NCBI GenBank assembly: GCA_015056905.1
Contig: SVFI01000008.1
Location: forward strand, 1 to 64,000
Direction of reading: 5' to 3'
Length of the DNA stretch: 64,000 nucleotides
DNA from: Lachnospiraceae bacterium
GTDB lineage: Bacteria > Bacillota > Clostridia > Lachnospirales > Lachnospiraceae
Below the pieces are notes generated by a model, which was not told where the DNA came from, did not search any database, and was given only the letters and a program-made list of their open reading frames with translations. Position numbers and translations under genes: made by a program. Shown here in pieces: positions 36,273 to 47,207 of this stretch (its first letter is position 1; each line of letters begins with the position of its first letter).

Positions 36273-36581
36273 TTATTTCATTGTTTCATACATCTCAATT
36301 TCAATCTTGTATGCATCTCTCTGAAGTCTTAATTTTTCAAGTTCACGATCACAGTTCTCGATTTCTCCGCGAGCTTCCATAAGATGCTCTTTTACCACAT
36401 CGCTACCGCTGCTTAAAAGATATTTGGAAAGACATTCTTCAAACAGTTCACACTTCACTACAAGTTCCGTTCTGTTGTCTTCCATCTCTCTGATCTGCTG
36501 TTCAATCGTTAAAAATGTTACCTTTAACTCTTTGTAAATCTTCTCTCTGATTCTTGTGTTCGGATCATTTCTTTCTATCAT
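36273..36581 (-). CDS. small coiled-coil protein
   Basis: A 102-residue charged helical protein with long coiled-coil propensity (IYKELKVTFLTIEQQIREMEDNRTELVVKCELFEECL ... IENCDRELEKLRLQRDAYKIEIEMYETMK). GGGGTGG lies 5 nt before ATG 36581. No recognised family; it follows sigH on the same strand after ~100 bp. Confidence 0.65.
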   Translation of the reverse strand: MIERNDPNTRIREKIYKELKVTFLTIEQQIREMEDNRTELVVKCELFEECLSKYLLSSGSDVVKEHLMEARGEIENCDRELEKLRLQRDAYKIEIEMYETMK

Positions 36582-36679
36582 GATTTCCACCCCTTAATTA
36601 TTTTTTCCGGTTCATCTATGTAATGTTTACATTGATTGCTACGCTCTTATAGTATAACATCTGACAGCCCTTCGTCAAA

Positions 36680-37300
36680 CTATTTTTGTTTCATGGCTCT
36701 GCGAATTTTATTTTTGGCCCTCTGCAGTGCATTATCCGCAGACTTTTCATCAATGCCGAGAATCTTTGATATCTCTACCGTTCCCATCTCCGTCAGGTAC
36801 AAATCAATGACCTGCCTCTCCAACGTGCTCAGCTGGGACTGTATAATCTGCTCGAGTTCCTCCACATTCTCCTGGTCAATCAGCGCCTCTTCCGGATTTT
36901 TCTGCTCGGATTCCAGTACACTTGAAAGCTCCAACTGTGCCCCTTCCTGTCCGGTATCTGCCACTTTGCTGTAAAAAGAAATATACGTGTTGAGAGGCAT
37001 ATGTTTTTTACGCCCCGATGCCTGTACCGCCGTATAGATCTGCCTCGATATGCAAAGCTCGGCAAACGTATAAAATCCCGCGTCGCGCCCGAAGTCATAA
37101 TCGCGCACTGCCTTAAACAAACCAATCATGCCTTCCTGAATCAAGTCCTCCGTGTCCGCACCGAGAATGTACATGGATTTCGCTCTGCTGCGGACAAGAT
37201 TTTTGTATTTATCCATCAGATAATCCATAACCTCCTGCTCGCCTTCACGAAGCAGCATAATCAGTTCTTCATCCTTGTATTCTTCGTATGATTTTTTCAC
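36680..37300 (-). CDS. sigH: RNA polymerase sporulation sigma factor SigH
   Basis: A 206-residue sigma-70 family factor. Region 2 DTEDLIQEGMIGLFKAVRDYD, and region 4 LSTLERQVIDLYLTEMGTVEISKILGIDEKSADNALQRAKNKIRRAM. SigH drives early sporulation and stationary-phase genes. The start is GTG 37300, which overlaps the rlmB stop by GTGA; GGAG is 7 nt upstream. Last gene of the cysE-cysS-mrnC-rlmB-sigH unit. Confidence 0.93.
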   Translation of the reverse strand: MKKSYEEYKDEELIMLLREGEQEVMDYLMDKYKNLVRSRAKSMYILGADTEDLIQEGMIGLFKAVRDYDFGRDAGFYTFAELCISRQIYTAVQASGRKKHMPLNTYISFYSKVADTGQEGAQLELSSVLESEQKNPEEALIDQENVEELEQIIQSQLSTLERQVIDLYLTEMGTVEISKILGIDEKSADNALQRAKNKIRRAMKQK

Positions 37301-38046
37301 TTACCTGCTCCCATTCTCTGTCTCACGATTTCGTAAGAAAGAATTCCTGCTGCCACCGACGCATTCAGGGAATCAATATCTCCCTTCATCGGTATTGTCG
37401 CCGTAAAGTCACACTTTTCTTTCACAAGACGGCTGATGCCCTCACCTTCATTGCCGATGACAAGACCAATCGGTCCCTTGAGGTCAAGCTGGTACATCGT
37501 CCGACCATCCATATCCGCGCAGACAAACCAAAGTCCTTCTTTTTTCAGTTCTTCTATCGTCTTGGATATATTCGTCACCTTCGCCACAGGTGTGTAATTG
37601 AGTGCTCCTGCAGAGGCTTTTGCCACCGTCGCCGTCAAACCGACCGCACGATTTTTCGGAATAATCACACCATGTGCTCCCGCCTGATTTGCAGTTCTGA
37701 TAATGGCCCCGAGATTGTGCGGGTCTTCGATGTTGTCAAGCAGAAGAATAAACGGATCCTCTCCTTTATCGCGCGCATTCTGCAAAATATCATCCACTTG
37801 CGCATATTCGTACGCCGCCGCATATGCGATGACCCCCTGATGCTTGCCCGTCTCGGACATTTGATCCAGCCGGTCCTTGGATACATATTTTATCATGACA
37901 TCATGTTTTTTTGCCTCACGGCGGATGGTCATCATCGGGCCATCCTGACAGCCGTCGAGCATAAATACTTTATCCATCGGCTTTCCGCTGCGGAATGCCT
38001 CTATTACTGCATTTCTACCTTCGATTGTAAATTCTTCGTAACGCAT
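37297..38046 (-). CDS. rlmB: 23S rRNA (guanosine-2'-O-)-methyltransferase RlmB
   Basis: A 249-residue SpoU-family methyltransferase modifying G2251 in 23S rRNA. Motif 1 LLLDNIEDPHNLGAIIRTANQAG, motif 2 GLVIGNEGEGIS, motif 3 IPMKGDIDSLNASVAAGI, forming the trefoil-knot SAM site; N-terminal eL30-like domain (IEGRNAVIEAFRSG). GAGG precedes ATG 38046. Its stop overlaps the sigH start. Confidence 0.95.
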   Translation of the reverse strand: MRYEEFTIEGRNAVIEAFRSGKPMDKVFMLDGCQDGPMMTIRREAKKHDVMIKYVSKDRLDQMSETGKHQGVIAYAAAYEYAQVDDILQNARDKGEDPFILLLDNIEDPHNLGAIIRTANQAGAHGVIIPKNRAVGLTATVAKASAGALNYTPVAKVTNISKTIEELKKEGLWFVCADMDGRTMYQLDLKGPIGLVIGNEGEGISRLVKEKCDFTATIPMKGDIDSLNASVAAGILSYEIVRQRMGAGK

Positions 38047-38095
38047 TGTAACCTCTTTCCTTGAGTTATGTTCCGTTGTCATTTCAGTTAAACCG

Positions 38096-38536
38096 TCAGA
38101 TTTGTGTATCGGTCAGCGCCAGACCTTTTTCCACAAGTTCCAGTATACGGTCCGTATTGTCCTGTAAATATAAATACCCGACAAGAGCTTCAAATCCGGT
38201 TGCCTTACGGTAATCACCGATGGATGCATTTTTTGCCGTCGTGTAAGATTTGGCATTGCGTCCCCTCCGGTACACAGACTGCTCTTCGCCGGTCAGTTCC
38301 GGAAGAAGCGCTTCTATCATTTGTGCCTGAGACTGTGCTTTTACAATTGCGCTTTTGGTTTTATGCAAACCATTCGCCGCGCGATTTCCGCGTTCTACGA
38401 CCACAGTTCTGATGATAAGGTCAAACACACAATCCCCGATAAACGCCAGCGTAAGCGGGGAATAGGTGCGGACATCCACAGGTTCACAATGAAATTTCTC
38501 TTTAATCTGTCCAAGCAGACTTATGCTCTCTCCCAT
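38096..38536 (-). CDS. mrnC: Mini-ribonuclease III
   Basis: A 146-residue RNase III catalytic domain without the dsRNA-binding domain (TLAFIGDCVFDLIIRTVVVERGN ... FEALVGYLYLQ), maturing 23S rRNA in Firmicutes. AAGGAG precedes ATG 38536, inside the last codons of cysS; the genes overlap by 16 nt. Confidence 0.93.
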   Translation of the reverse strand: MGESISLLGQIKEKFHCEPVDVRTYSPLTLAFIGDCVFDLIIRTVVVERGNRAANGLHKTKSAIVKAQSQAQMIEALLPELTGEEQSVYRRGRNAKSYTTAKNASIGDYRKATGFEALVGYLYLQDNTDRILELVEKGLALTDTQI

Positions 38537-39927
38537 ACGACTCCTTCTCTTGTATCTTTGATTACAATTCCCTTTTCGAGCAGTTCATCACGGATGGCAT
38601 CTGCCAGTGCAAAGTTTTTCTCTTTCTTTGCCGCCTTACGCTCCTCAATCTTCGCAAGCACATATGCTTCCAGCTCTGCGTCGACATCATTTGCAGCTTC
38701 CTGCGCATCCTCCTTTAACAAATCAATGCTGAGCACATAGTCATAGCTTTCGATAATCGCGCGTTTCGTCACATCGTCAAGGTCAGCTTTAAGCACATCA
38801 TACACGAGAGTGATACCCATCGATGTATTCATATCGTTTCCGACTGCCTCCACAAATTTGGCTTTGTACTCTTTTACCGCGTTTTCGTCCGCTGTGCCTT
38901 CCTTAGATAAATCTGCAATTCGTTTCTTTAATTTCTTATATGTTCCGGTCGCCTGGTCCAGTGCATCAAACGAGAAGATGAGTGGTTTTCTGTAATGCGA
39001 CTGCAGACAGAAGAAACGGTACGCAAGCGGATCGTAACCTTTCTCCTCCAAAAGGGAAACCGTCAAAAATTCTCCCTTCGATTTACTCATTTTGCCCGAC
39101 TGATCATTTAAGTGATGTACATGGAACCAGTAGTTACACCATTTATGTCCCAGATAAGCCTCACTTTGCGCAATCTCATTTGTGTGGTGCGGGAACATAT
39201 TATCCACACCGCCGCAGTGGATATCCATATACTCTCCGAGATGCTTCATACTGATGCAGGAGCACTCGATGTGCCAACCCGGATAACCCACTCCCCACGG
39301 GCTGTCCCATTTGAGAGCCTGGTCTTCAAATTTCGACTTTGTAAACCAAAGCACAAAGTCGTTTTTGTTTTTCTTATTTTCATCTTCAGTTACATCGTCG
39401 CGCACGCCTACCATAAGTTCTTCTTCACTTTGGTTACCGAACACATAATATGTGTCAAGTTTGGATGTATCAAAATAAATGTTTTCGCCTGCCTGATATG
39501 CATATCCGTCCTTGAGTAACTTTTCAATCATTTCAATGAAATTATCGATACAGTTTGTCGCCGGCTCCACAACATCCGGTGTCTTGATGTTCAATTTCGC
39601 GCAGTCGGAAAAGAATGCGTCCGTATAAAACTTTGCAATCTCCATGACAGTTTTATTTTCTCTCTTTGCACCTTTGAGCATCTTATCCTCACCGGTGTCA
39701 GCATCGGAAGCAAGATGACCTACGTCCGTGATGTTCATGACACGCTTTACGTCATAATCTGAATAACGAAGCATTTTTTCAAGCACATCTTCCATGATAT
39801 AGCTGCGCAGATTACCGATGTGTGCAAAATGGTACACGGTCGGTCCGCAGGTGTACATATTTACCTTTCCTTCCACGTTTGGCACAAAATCTTCTTTTTT
39901 TCTTGTAAGCGTGTTATAAATCTTCAT
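38521..39927 (-). CDS. cysS: cysteinyl-tRNA synthetase
   Basis: A 468-residue class I synthetase. HIGN (HIGH box) in [19 protein letters not shown] in [10 protein letters not shown], zinc ligands Cys in MYTCGPT, Cys in GWHIECS and His in [23 protein letters not shown] precedes the ATG. Overlaps the end of cysE by 14 nt and the start of mrnC by 16 nt. Confidence 0.97.
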   Translation of the reverse strand: MKIYNTLTRKKEDFVPNVEGKVNMYTCGPTVYHFAHIGNLRSYIMEDVLEKMLRYSDYDVKRVMNITDVGHLASDADTGEDKMLKGAKRENKTVMEIAKFYTDAFFSDCAKLNIKTPDVVEPATNCIDNFIEMIEKLLKDGYAYQAGENIYFDTSKLDTYYVFGNQSEEELMVGVRDDVTEDENKKNKNDFVLWFTKSKFEDQALKWDSPWGVGYPGWHIECSCISMKHLGEYMDIHCGGVDNMFPHHTNEIAQSEAYLGHKWCNYWFHVHHLNDQSGKMSKSKGEFLTVSLLEEKGYDPLAYRFFCLQSHYRKPLIFSFDALDQATGTYKKLKKRIADLSKEGTADENAVKEYKAKFVEAVGNDMNTSMGITLVYDVLKADLDDVTKRAIIESYDYVLSIDLLKEDAQEAANDVDAELEAYVLAKIEERKAAKKEKNFALADAIRDELLEKGIVIKDTREGVVWERA

Positions 39928-40597
39928 TTCCGTTTCCTTTCTTTATCTGCTTTATTTCATTTTCAAGTTCTATGAGGCGATTCGTAAGTGTCGCATTCGT
40001 CTGCTGAAGCTGCGCGATGTCTTCACGCACCGGGTCAGGAAGATGAACCTGGTCCATCTCTTCCTGCGGAAGTGATACATTATTGCGTTTGACAACGCGT
40101 CCAGGGACTCCCACTACGGTAGAGTTTGGAGGTACCTCTTCAAGCACAACGCTTCCTGCGCCAATCTTGGAATTATCACCGATTTTAAAGGAGCCAAGCA
40201 CCTTCGCCCCCGCACTGATCATAACATTATTGCCAATCGTCGGATGACGCTTGCCCTGCTCTTTTCCGGTACCGCCGAGTGTCACCCCCTGATAGAGCGT
40301 CACATTGTCGCCGATGATGGTTGTCTCACCGATGATTACGCCGTTCCCATGGTCAATGAAAAATCCCTTGCCAATCTGCGCCCCCGGATGAATCTCGATT
40401 CCCGTCTTGCGCGCTGCCCTCTGGGAAATCCAACGGGCAAGAAAATAATGTTTTTTCATGTACATCTTATGCGCAAGTCGATAGTGAATCATGACTTTAA
40501 AACTCGGATATAAAAATACTTCCATGTTTGAATGAATCGCAGGGTCTCTCTCCCGAATGACCCGGATTTCCTCCCTGATTCTGCTGATATAGCCCAT
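39914..40597 (-). CDS. cysE: serine O-acetyltransferase
   Basis: A 227-residue hexapeptide-repeat acetyltransferase making O-acetylserine for cysteine synthesis. Left-handed beta-helix signature [44 protein letters not shown] with catalytic His, then [18 protein letters not shown]. The C-terminus is a coiled coil ([32 protein letters not shown]). First gene after the cysteine T-box. Confidence 0.95.
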   Translation of the reverse strand: MGYISRIREEIRVIRERDPAIHSNMEVFLYPSFKVMIHYRLAHKMYMKKHYFLARWISQRAARKTGIEIHPGAQIGKGFFIDHGNGVIIGETTIIGDNVTLYQGVTLGGTGKEQGKRHPTIGNNVMISAGAKVLGSFKIGDNSKIGAGSVVLEEVPPNSTVVGVPGRVVKRNNVSLPQEEMDQVHLPDPVREDIAQLQQTNATLTNRLIELENEIKQIKKGNGNEDL

Positions 40598-40614
40598 ATG
40601 ATAACCTTTCTACA

Positions 40615-40870
40615 AAAAGAAAATCGTCTCTATACATAGTATAGAGACGATTTTATCGCGGTTCCACTCTACTTTCGGGAATTCAAATCTGCCTTCGCAT
40701 TCCCGACACTCGAAGTCCGTAACGTGGACTAACCGGGTTTGTATTTCCCCAAACCGGCTCCCGGATGCACTTCACCGGTACTGCATGTTAACCGCTTTCA
40801 GCCGACGACGGTTATTCTCTTTCCATCAGAATCCCGGCTACTCTCTCCGCTCATAGCCTTTACATATACT
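40615..40870 (-). ncRNA. T-box riboswitch, cysteine specifier (TGC)
   Basis: On the minus strand the leader has AGAGTGGAACCGCG (40657-40672), the T-box that pairs with the tRNA acceptor end, preceded by a stem I with GAGAGAGTAG, GGCTGAAAGC and then GTGAAGTGCATCC. By alignment with glyQS the specifier codon is TGC (40767-40769), Cys. A strong terminator AAAATCGTCTCTATAC/GTATAGAGACGATTTT (40620-40654) follows. Uncharged tRNA-Cys should switch the operon on. Confidence 0.9.
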
Positions 40871-40879
40871 TCTTTCATT

Positions 40880-40908
40880 AGAATATGCAAATTTCAGGGA
40901 TTTGTCAA
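40880..40908 (-). promoter_or_regulatory. promoter of the cysE T-box operon
   Basis: Minus strand: TTGACA (40903-40908), 17-bp spacer, TATTCT (40880-40885). Confidence 0.75.
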
Positions 40909-40932
40909 GCAATCCACTCATTCCTTTTAATG

Positions 40933-43629
40933 TTATTTCTTCACTTTTATCCTTTTCTTCGCAGAAGCCGTACCTGTCGCAGCTTTTTTATCAATACTTG
41001 TGTATGCTTTCACTCTTACATAGTAAGTTTTTCCTTTTCGAAGCTTCTTAATCGTCTTAGAAGTTGTACTGTTCTTGGATACTTTTACTTTCTTTACATT
41101 TTTCTTGAAATTCTTATCGGTAGAATATTCAATGATGTAGCCTTTTGCTTCCTTCCGTTTCTTCCACGTTACCGTAATCTGTCCGGCTTTTTTGCTCTTT
41201 ACGGACTTAACGGATGCTTTCTTAGGAACAACCTTGATTACGACTTTCTTTGTTGCTGAAAGATACCCGTCCGCCGCAGATTTGATTGTAATGACTGCCT
41301 TTCCGCATTTTTTCACCGTCACTTTTCCGTTTTTATCCACGGTTGCAACTTTTTTATTTCCGGATGTATACGTCATTTTTCCATTGGATGTTGCATTTAA
41401 TTTAAACGCTCTTGCTCCGTATGTCTTTGTGATGGTACTCTTATTGACATGAATTGTAACCTTCTGCGGAGCTGCCGGCTGTTCCTGTCCGCTGCCTCCC
41501 GGATTTGGCTGCACAGAAGAGCTTCCTGTACCTCCCGAATTTGGCTGCGAAGAAGAGCCGCCTGCTCCTCCTGTTCCCTGTTCCGTTACCGTCAGCACAA
41601 TCTCCTTGGTAGCCTCGGCGTACTCGTCGTTCTCCCTGGCTGTCACGGTAATCGTTGTTGTTCCCGCGCCGTAAATCGTTACCATTCCGTCTTCAACGGT
41701 TGCCACCGCCGGGTTACTGCTTTCAAAATACAACTCTGCATCATCCAGTGTACTTACACTGAGCCGGAACGGCTCATCCGTTGTTTTCTTGGTAATGCTG
41801 TCCGGTGCCGTAATTACCTGCTGCAATTTCACAACCTCTTCCAGACGGCAGATAAAATTCCCCGCCACTGATTCCTCACACATCTTTGCAACCAAATAAT
41901 AAGTTTCTCCCGCTGTATACGTATACTTTATTCCAAACTGACTATCTTCATCGTCATCGTTATATGTTAAATATCCTGTCTCATCACAGAGAATTCCGTA
42001 CGTATCATACGCTTCTTGATCATTTTCCGACATTGCACTGTAAAATTTGTATTCCGCTGTCTTTTCCGGAACAAATTTAAATACCGCGTAAACCGTATTG
42101 CCTCCATCCAGCGTTACTTCCTCACTCACACCCGGAGTCATGGTTTTAAGACCCGGGAAATCTTCCATGGATTTTGAGTAAGTTACCGTTCCCACCTCAA
42201 TAGCATCCAGCATAGGAACTTCCAAATATATTGTATTCTTTGTTAATGTTACATCATAAGAATACCCGTTTATATCAAACACGTTATTTTCATCCGCCGC
42301 AAAATCTTCCGTTGTCCCGTCCGTATAAGTTGCGCGTACCGTAAGTCCGGCAAGCGACGGAATATCTTTTTGAAATGCATAAGTATCAGATACTGCATCC
42401 AGCGGCGAAACGGCTTCAAATTTTTCATATGAATACAAAAACAGTTCTGTCTGGGTTGTCTGTCCCGCATAGGTAATGGTCACATTGTTTTCGCCCAGTT
42501 TTGCTATCGGATTCCCATATTCATCCAATACCGTCTCTGCATCCACTTTCACTTCAAAGCCATTCGTTCCTTCAAAATAACCTTCGCTGTTCCATGTGAC
42601 ATCATACGAAGAGTCATCCTCACATGTGGCAGTGATTACAAGTCCGTCATAGTTTAAATCCTCCAAAGTCTCTAATTCTGTCACAAGCTGTCTTTGATTT
42701 GTAAAATCATTCTTTACCGCAATGCTCTTGATCGGGTTTTCTATAATTCTGACCGGATACTCCCGGATTTCTTCTCCGAATGAAATACAAAGGGCATTAT
42801 TTTCTGCCTCGTCATCCATATAAAAGGCTCCGAAATCATCCTTGAGATATTTCCAGTATATCTTGTATGTCTTTCCCAGGACAGTACATTGACTTCCTAT
42901 CCACCGGTGATTCTCATCGCACAAATCATATCCACCCTGCAGCGTCTCACTATAAACGGAACCATCCTCAAAATTTACAGCAATATTCAGTCCCTTGATG
43001 TTAATATCAGCTCTGATGCTTGAAATATCTTCAAACGCATACCACTCATGCTTCGGCAAATTACTGAACGAGATGTTTTCTACTTTTTTTGCACCATATA
43101 TTCCCTGCTCAAATGCTTCTTTCGTTTTGTAGTCCGAAGAAATTGCAAATTTCATCGGCAGCGTCGTATCTGTATCTAATGAAGACAAAAGAAAATAGTA
43201 CACTACATTTTCCTCAAGCTCCATTGTAAATGCAGGGTCAAGATCTCCATCCTCCGAATCGTCCTGCAGGAACAATTGCGTGTAGCTTCCTTCTCCATCC
43301 TGTCCGCATACACACACATGCGAGTCACCGCCGCCGGAATTGATAAAAATGAAATATTCCTCCGTTGCATCCGGAACATACTTGTACACCATATACTGGT
43401 TGCCCATGGACACTTCCAGATCGATATACTCATTTTCATTGATTTCCAAAGCGACCTCATCCAAATCAACTTCTGTCTCCAAAATATCATTCAAATCGAT
43501 TGCCTTTTCCGGCTCAACCACTTCGCTTTGTACACCATTGCTTCCTGCTTCCGTTGCAATTACCGCCTGACTTCCGTATGCAAATACAAGCATGATGGCA
43601 AGTAAAATCGACAATATCCGTTTGCTCAT
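40933..43629 (-). CDS. secreted Ig-like (Big_2) and FnIII domain surface protein
   Basis: An 898-residue exported protein. Signal peptide MSKRILSILLAIMLVFAYGSQAVIA; a long beta-rich N-terminal part with pre-peptidase-like blocks (GGNTVYAVFKFVPEKTAEYKFYS; ETYYLVAKM) and bacterial Ig-like segments; a Big_2 domain (SSNPAVATVEDGMVTIYGAGTTTITVTA); a Gly/Ser/Pro linker; a second Ig-like domain (KTYGARAFKLNATSNGKMTYTSGNKKVATV); and a C-terminal FnIII (GQITVTWKKRKEAKGYIIEYST). No sortase motif or catalytic domain seen. AAGGAGG precedes the ATG. The FnIII resembles that of the protein at 8615-9790. Confidence 0.82.
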   Translation of the reverse strand: MSKRILSILLAIMLVFAYGSQAVIATEAGSNGVQSEVVEPEKAIDLNDILETEVDLDEVALEINENEYIDLEVSMGNQYMVYKYVPDATEEYFIFINSGGGDSHVCVCGQDGEGSYTQLFLQDDSEDGDLDPAFTMELEENVVYYFLLSSLDTDTTLPMKFAISSDYKTKEAFEQGIYGAKKVENISFSNLPKHEWYAFEDISSIRADINIKGLNIAVNFEDGSVYSETLQGGYDLCDENHRWIGSQCTVLGKTYKIYWKYLKDDFGAFYMDDEAENNALCISFGEEIREYPVRIIENPIKSIAVKNDFTNQRQLVTELETLEDLNYDGLVITATCEDDSSYDVTWNSEGYFEGTNGFEVKVDAETVLDEYGNPIAKLGENNVTITYAGQTTQTELFLYSYEKFEAVSPLDAVSDTYAFQKDIPSLAGLTVRATYTDGTTEDFAADENNVFDINGYSYDVTLTKNTIYLEVPMLDAIEVGTVTYSKSMEDFPGLKTMTPGVSEEVTLDGGNTVYAVFKFVPEKTAEYKFYSAMSENDQEAYDTYGILCDETGYLTYNDDDEDSQFGIKYTYTAGETYYLVAKMCEESVAGNFICRLEEVVKLQQVITAPDSITKKTTDEPFRLSVSTLDDAELYFESSNPAVATVEDGMVTIYGAGTTTITVTARENDEYAEATKEIVLTVTEQGTGGAGGSSSQPNSGGTGSSSVQPNPGGSGQEQPAAPQKVTIHVNKSTITKTYGARAFKLNATSNGKMTYTSGNKKVATVDKNGKVTVKKCGKAVITIKSAADGYLSATKKVVIKVVPKKASVKSVKSKKAGQITVTWKKRKEAKGYIIEYSTDKNFKKNVKKVKVSKNSTTSKTIKKLRKGKTYYVRVKAYTSIDKKAATGTASAKKRIKVKK

Positions 43630-43747
43630 GTGTTTTCCTCCTTTTATTCAAATGCCCCTCTCATTTTCCTCACAATCCCTTACATCTGATTATACTCCTG
43701 CTTTTAGTTAAAAACCAATAATTTTTACAGCACTATTTTGCAAAATA

Positions 43748-44293
43748 CTACTCCTTTCCATTCCTGCAACCCGGACATCCCTCGCATCCTCTTGCCATGA
43801 CATCCTCCGCCACGAGATTTGACGGGCTGATCAGCATGCAAATGGCCTGCGAACTGATACCCTCCATGTTTCCCGTAAAGCCGAGCCCTTCCTCGGTGGT
43901 CGCCTTTACATTGACCTGATTAACGTCAATTCCGAGTGCCCCGGCAATATTTTCTCTCATCTGATCGATGTGCGGACGCATCTTCGGCTGTTGTGCAATA
44001 ATCGTCGCATCAATATTTTCAATGAAATAGTTATTCTCTTCCAAAAGTTCACCGACATGGGCTAAAAGTTTTAAACTATCCGCGCCCTTGTACTTCGGAT
44101 CTGTGTCCGGAAAGTGTTTTCCGATGTCTCCCAGTGCTGCCGCGCCGAGAAGCGCATCACTGATGGCATGAAGAAGCACATCCGCATCCGAGTGTCCAAG
44201 CAAACCTTTTTCATATGGAATCTCAACTCCACCGATGATAAGTTTGCGCCCCTCTACCAATCTGTGTACATCATATCCCATTCCTATTCTCAT
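43748..44293 (-). CDS. ispF: 2-C-methyl-D-erythritol 2,4-cyclodiphosphate synthase
   Basis: IspF of the MEP isoprenoid pathway. [62 protein letters not shown] carries the zinc-binding Asp/His residues, and [14 protein letters not shown] ends the core. After residue ~160 there is a tail with [15 protein letters not shown], a CxxCxxC cluster not typical of IspF. Start at ATG 44293 follows GGAGG. It follows sbcC closely (37 nt). Confidence 0.93.
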   Translation of the reverse strand: MRIGMGYDVHRLVEGRKLIIGGVEIPYEKGLLGHSDADVLLHAISDALLGAAALGDIGKHFPDTDPKYKGADSLKLLAHVGELLEENNYFIENIDATIIAQQPKMRPHIDQMRENIAGALGIDVNQVNVKATTEEGLGFTGNMEGISSQAICMLISPSNLVAEDVMARGCEGCPGCRNGKE

Positions 44294-44330
44294 ATCATTC
44301 CTCCGTATTTCTTCAAAATCTTTCCACACA

Positions 44331-47207
44331 TCAATCCTTCCAGCAGATGGTACTTCCGGACTCTGCCTTCTTTACATAGAGTATGTTTCCAATCTGCTGT
44401 TTTAATTCGGCGACATGCGAGATGATTCCTATCATCCTTCCTCCTCTGATGCCCTCGCCGGTCAGCTCCAGCAGCATCTGTACTGCCTGTTGCCTTGCAT
44501 GGTCATCTAAAGAACCAAAGCCCTCATCGACAAACATCATATCAAGATGTATGCTTCCCGCTGCTCTTTTTACAACATCCGCCAAACCGAGTGCAAGACA
44601 CAGTGCCGCCATAAACGATTCACCGCCCGAGAGCGTTGCAATATCGCGGCTGCTTCTTGTCACCGTCGAATATACCATCAAATCAAGTCCTTCGTTCGTC
44701 TTCTGTCCTGCCTGATCCGTCTCTTTCATCTTGAGCACAAACTGTCCGCCGGACATCTCGAGAAATCTCTGGTTTGCCTCATACAAAATCTGCTCCAGAT
44801 ATCTGCGCTGCACATACGTCTCAAAATCAAGTTTGGTCTTACCCGCCTGTCGTCCCGAAACCGTACTGTGTAACTTTTCTATCGGTTCCAGTCTCCGATA
44901 CAGCTCCTGTCTCTGCGAAAAGAGCTCTGCAAGCTGGGTACGGGCGGATTTTTTTGTCGTTATTTCACTGACACAATCTCGAATCCGTTTCTCTTCCTCT
45001 TTTTCCTGCCCGTTCAGTTCCGCCATCCTGGACCTCTGCATTTCATCCGACGCCTCACCAAACACTTTTTCCGCGGCCTTTTGCTTCTTTTTATATTCTT
45101 TTAATGCATCTTTTGCCGCCTGCTCCTGCTGTTGTAACCGCCCGGTCAGCTGCTGCTTCTCTGCCACCAGCTTTTGCTCTGCTACCCTTGCATCGACCGC
45201 ACTTTTTTCCATAGCTGCCAATTCTTTTGTCAGCTTTTCTTTCTCCGTTTGCGCCTGTGCCTCTGAGTCAAAAAGAAGACCTTCCCTTGCATTTTCAAGT
45301 GAGGTAATTGCAACCGCAAGAGCCTTGTCAGCTTCCACACGCTTTTCATGCACAATTTCCTGTGCCTGCCTCTTTTCCGCAAGCCTCTCTGACAACGTTT
45401 TCTCTTCCCTTAACTTTTCACTGTAAGAAGATACAAATTTTTCCTGCTCTATTTTCTTTGATAAAGCATCATCCCAAGCATGCTGCGCCTGCTCACACAG
45501 TTTGTTTGCAAGTGCAGCCATCTGTGCATCCGACACCATCTTCTCCTGCATCGCCTCATCCGCCTCAAAGCTTCCCTGCTCCGCAAGTCCGTTTTCCAGT
45601 TGCGAGCGCAGATTCTCGTAAGAGGATTTTGCCTCTGCCGCCTGCTGTGATGCCAGATGAAATTGCTGCTCCGCCTGCTCTGCACGCTGTTTTGCAAGCT
45701 CTACCTCTTCCTGACGCGGAATCTCATCGGAAAGCTCTGCCCTGTTCGGATGCGATGTTGACCCGCAGACCGGGCATGGGGCATTTTCACAAAGGTCCTG
45801 CGCCATAATGCCTGCATATCCCAGCAACAGAAGTTCCTGCGCCCTGTCTGCATTGCTACGTGCCTTGTCATATGCCTCTTTTGCAAGAAGCGTCCGCTCT
45901 TTTGCCTTACCATACGCCTCCGCTTTCTCCGGCAATGAATCACTAATCCCCTTTAATTTATTTATCTTCTCAAAACGCTGTCTGTTTTTTTCTTCGTCTG
46001 CTGTCTGCAAAAGAAGCTCTTTTTCACAATCCTTATATTGTGCAAGATACTCCCGCAGTATTTGTATCTGCTCCTCAAGCGCCGCGCACTCCCCGGAAAG
46101 CGTATGCTCTTCCTCCGAAAAACTCATAGCTTGCTTATGCGCCGTTTCTTTGCGCTGTCTGCACATATCACTCTCTTTATATTTCGGCAAAGTATTCTGC
46201 AAAAGAAGGATACGCGTCCTGTACTCCTCCTGATGTTTTCCCAATTCGGTTTCTGCAAGATTCAGTTCATTGTTAGCCTTTGCTAACTTAACATCCAGTG
46301 TCTTCTGTTCTTCCTGCGACTTCTCAAGCTCCTGCTCCGCCTTCTGAAGTTGTCTGTGCACACGATCGAGTTCCTCCGAAGTTTTGGTAAATTCTGCCTT
46401 TCCGGCGCGAATTTTTTCCAGACGCTTGCGGCTCTCCTTTTCGTCTGCAGCACATTCTTCCACCTGCTCCTTAAGCATCGCAAGAATGTCTTCTCCCTGC
46501 AACGAAAGCACGGATGCGAGTGACTGCGACTGTTCCTGCACGTACGCATCCAGTCCCGCCTGCCAAAGCTGCTGCCGGCAGAGCGTCTCATTGCTCTCAA
46601 GTTCTCTTTCCAGTCCGATTTTTGCCCGTTTAAGTTTCTCCTCCAGCACGAAGCAAATCTCCGTGTGAAACAGACGGGAGAAGATTTTTTTCTTCTCTTC
46701 CGTCTTGGCACGCAAAAGCTTCATAAAGTCTCCCTGTGCAATCATTGCAATCTGGGTAAACTGATGAAAATCTAGTCCGACAATCTCAATAATTTCCTGA
46801 TTTACTTCCTTTAAGCGTCCTTCGTTCCTCGTTCCGTCCGGATAGGCAATCCAGACCTTTTCCTTCACTTCCTGCAGTTTTGTCTCTCCGCTCTTTTTGG
46901 TCTTTTCTATCTGATACTGAGGATTTCTGTGTACTGTATATATCTGTCCGTCGTAGTCAAAAGTAAACTCCACATACGTCTCACAGGACGGAGCTGCATA
47001 CTGACTCCGCATCATATTTCCGCTCCGCTCACCCCCGCTCGTCATTCCGTAAAGAGCGAACGTAATCGCATCAAACACGGTTGTCTTTCCTGCGCCCGTA
47101 TCACCGCTGATTAAAAACACACTGTCAGAAACACGTGAAAAATCAATCGGTGCTTCCTCCTTGGCATAAGAACCGAAAGCGGAAATCATAAGTTTCAATG
47201 GTTTCAC
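44331..47207 (-). CDS. sbcC: exonuclease SbcC (Rad50-like)
   Basis: A 958-residue SMC-like ATPase. Walker [21 protein letters not shown] at residues ~34-53; two long coiled coils around a zinc hook [13 protein letters not shown] (CxxC); signature [22 protein letters not shown] and Walker [16 protein letters not shown]. With SbcD it cleaves DNA hairpins and blocked ends. Start is GTG 47207, overlapping the sbcD stop as GTGA. Confidence 0.94.
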   Translation of the reverse strand: MKPLKLMISAFGSYAKEEAPIDFSRVSDSVFLISGDTGAGKTTVFDAITFALYGMTSGGERSGNMMRSQYAAPSCETYVEFTFDYDGQIYTVHRNPQYQIEKTKKSGETKLQEVKEKVWIAYPDGTRNEGRLKEVNQEIIEIVGLDFHQFTQIAMIAQGDFMKLLRAKTEEKKKIFSRLFHTEICFVLEEKLKRAKIGLERELESNETLCRQQLWQAGLDAYVQEQSQSLASVLSLQGEDILAMLKEQVEECAADEKESRKRLEKIRAGKAEFTKTSEELDRVHRQLQKAEQELEKSQEEQKTLDVKLAKANNELNLAETELGKHQEEYRTRILLLQNTLPKYKESDMCRQRKETAHKQAMSFSEEEHTLSGECAALEEQIQILREYLAQYKDCEKELLLQTADEEKNRQRFEKINKLKGISDSLPEKAEAYGKAKERTLLAKEAYDKARSNADRAQELLLLGYAGIMAQDLCENAPCPVCGSTSHPNRAELSDEIPRQEEVELAKQRAEQAEQQFHLASQQAAEAKSSYENLRSQLENGLAEQGSFEADEAMQEKMVSDAQMAALANKLCEQAQHAWDDALSKKIEQEKFVSSYSEKLREEKTLSERLAEKRQAQEIVHEKRVEADKALAVAITSLENAREGLLFDSEAQAQTEKEKLTKELAAMEKSAVDARVAEQKLVAEKQQLTGRLQQQEQAAKDALKEYKKKQKAAEKVFGEASDEMQRSRMAELNGQEKEEEKRIRDCVSEITTKKSARTQLAELFSQRQELYRRLEPIEKLHSTVSGRQAGKTKLDFETYVQRRYLEQILYEANQRFLEMSGGQFVLKMKETDQAGQKTNEGLDLMVYSTVTRSSRDIATLSGGESFMAALCLALGLADVVKRAAGSIHLDMMFVDEGFGSLDDHARQQAVQMLLELTGEGIRGGRMIGIISHVAELKQQIGNILYVKKAESGSTICWKD

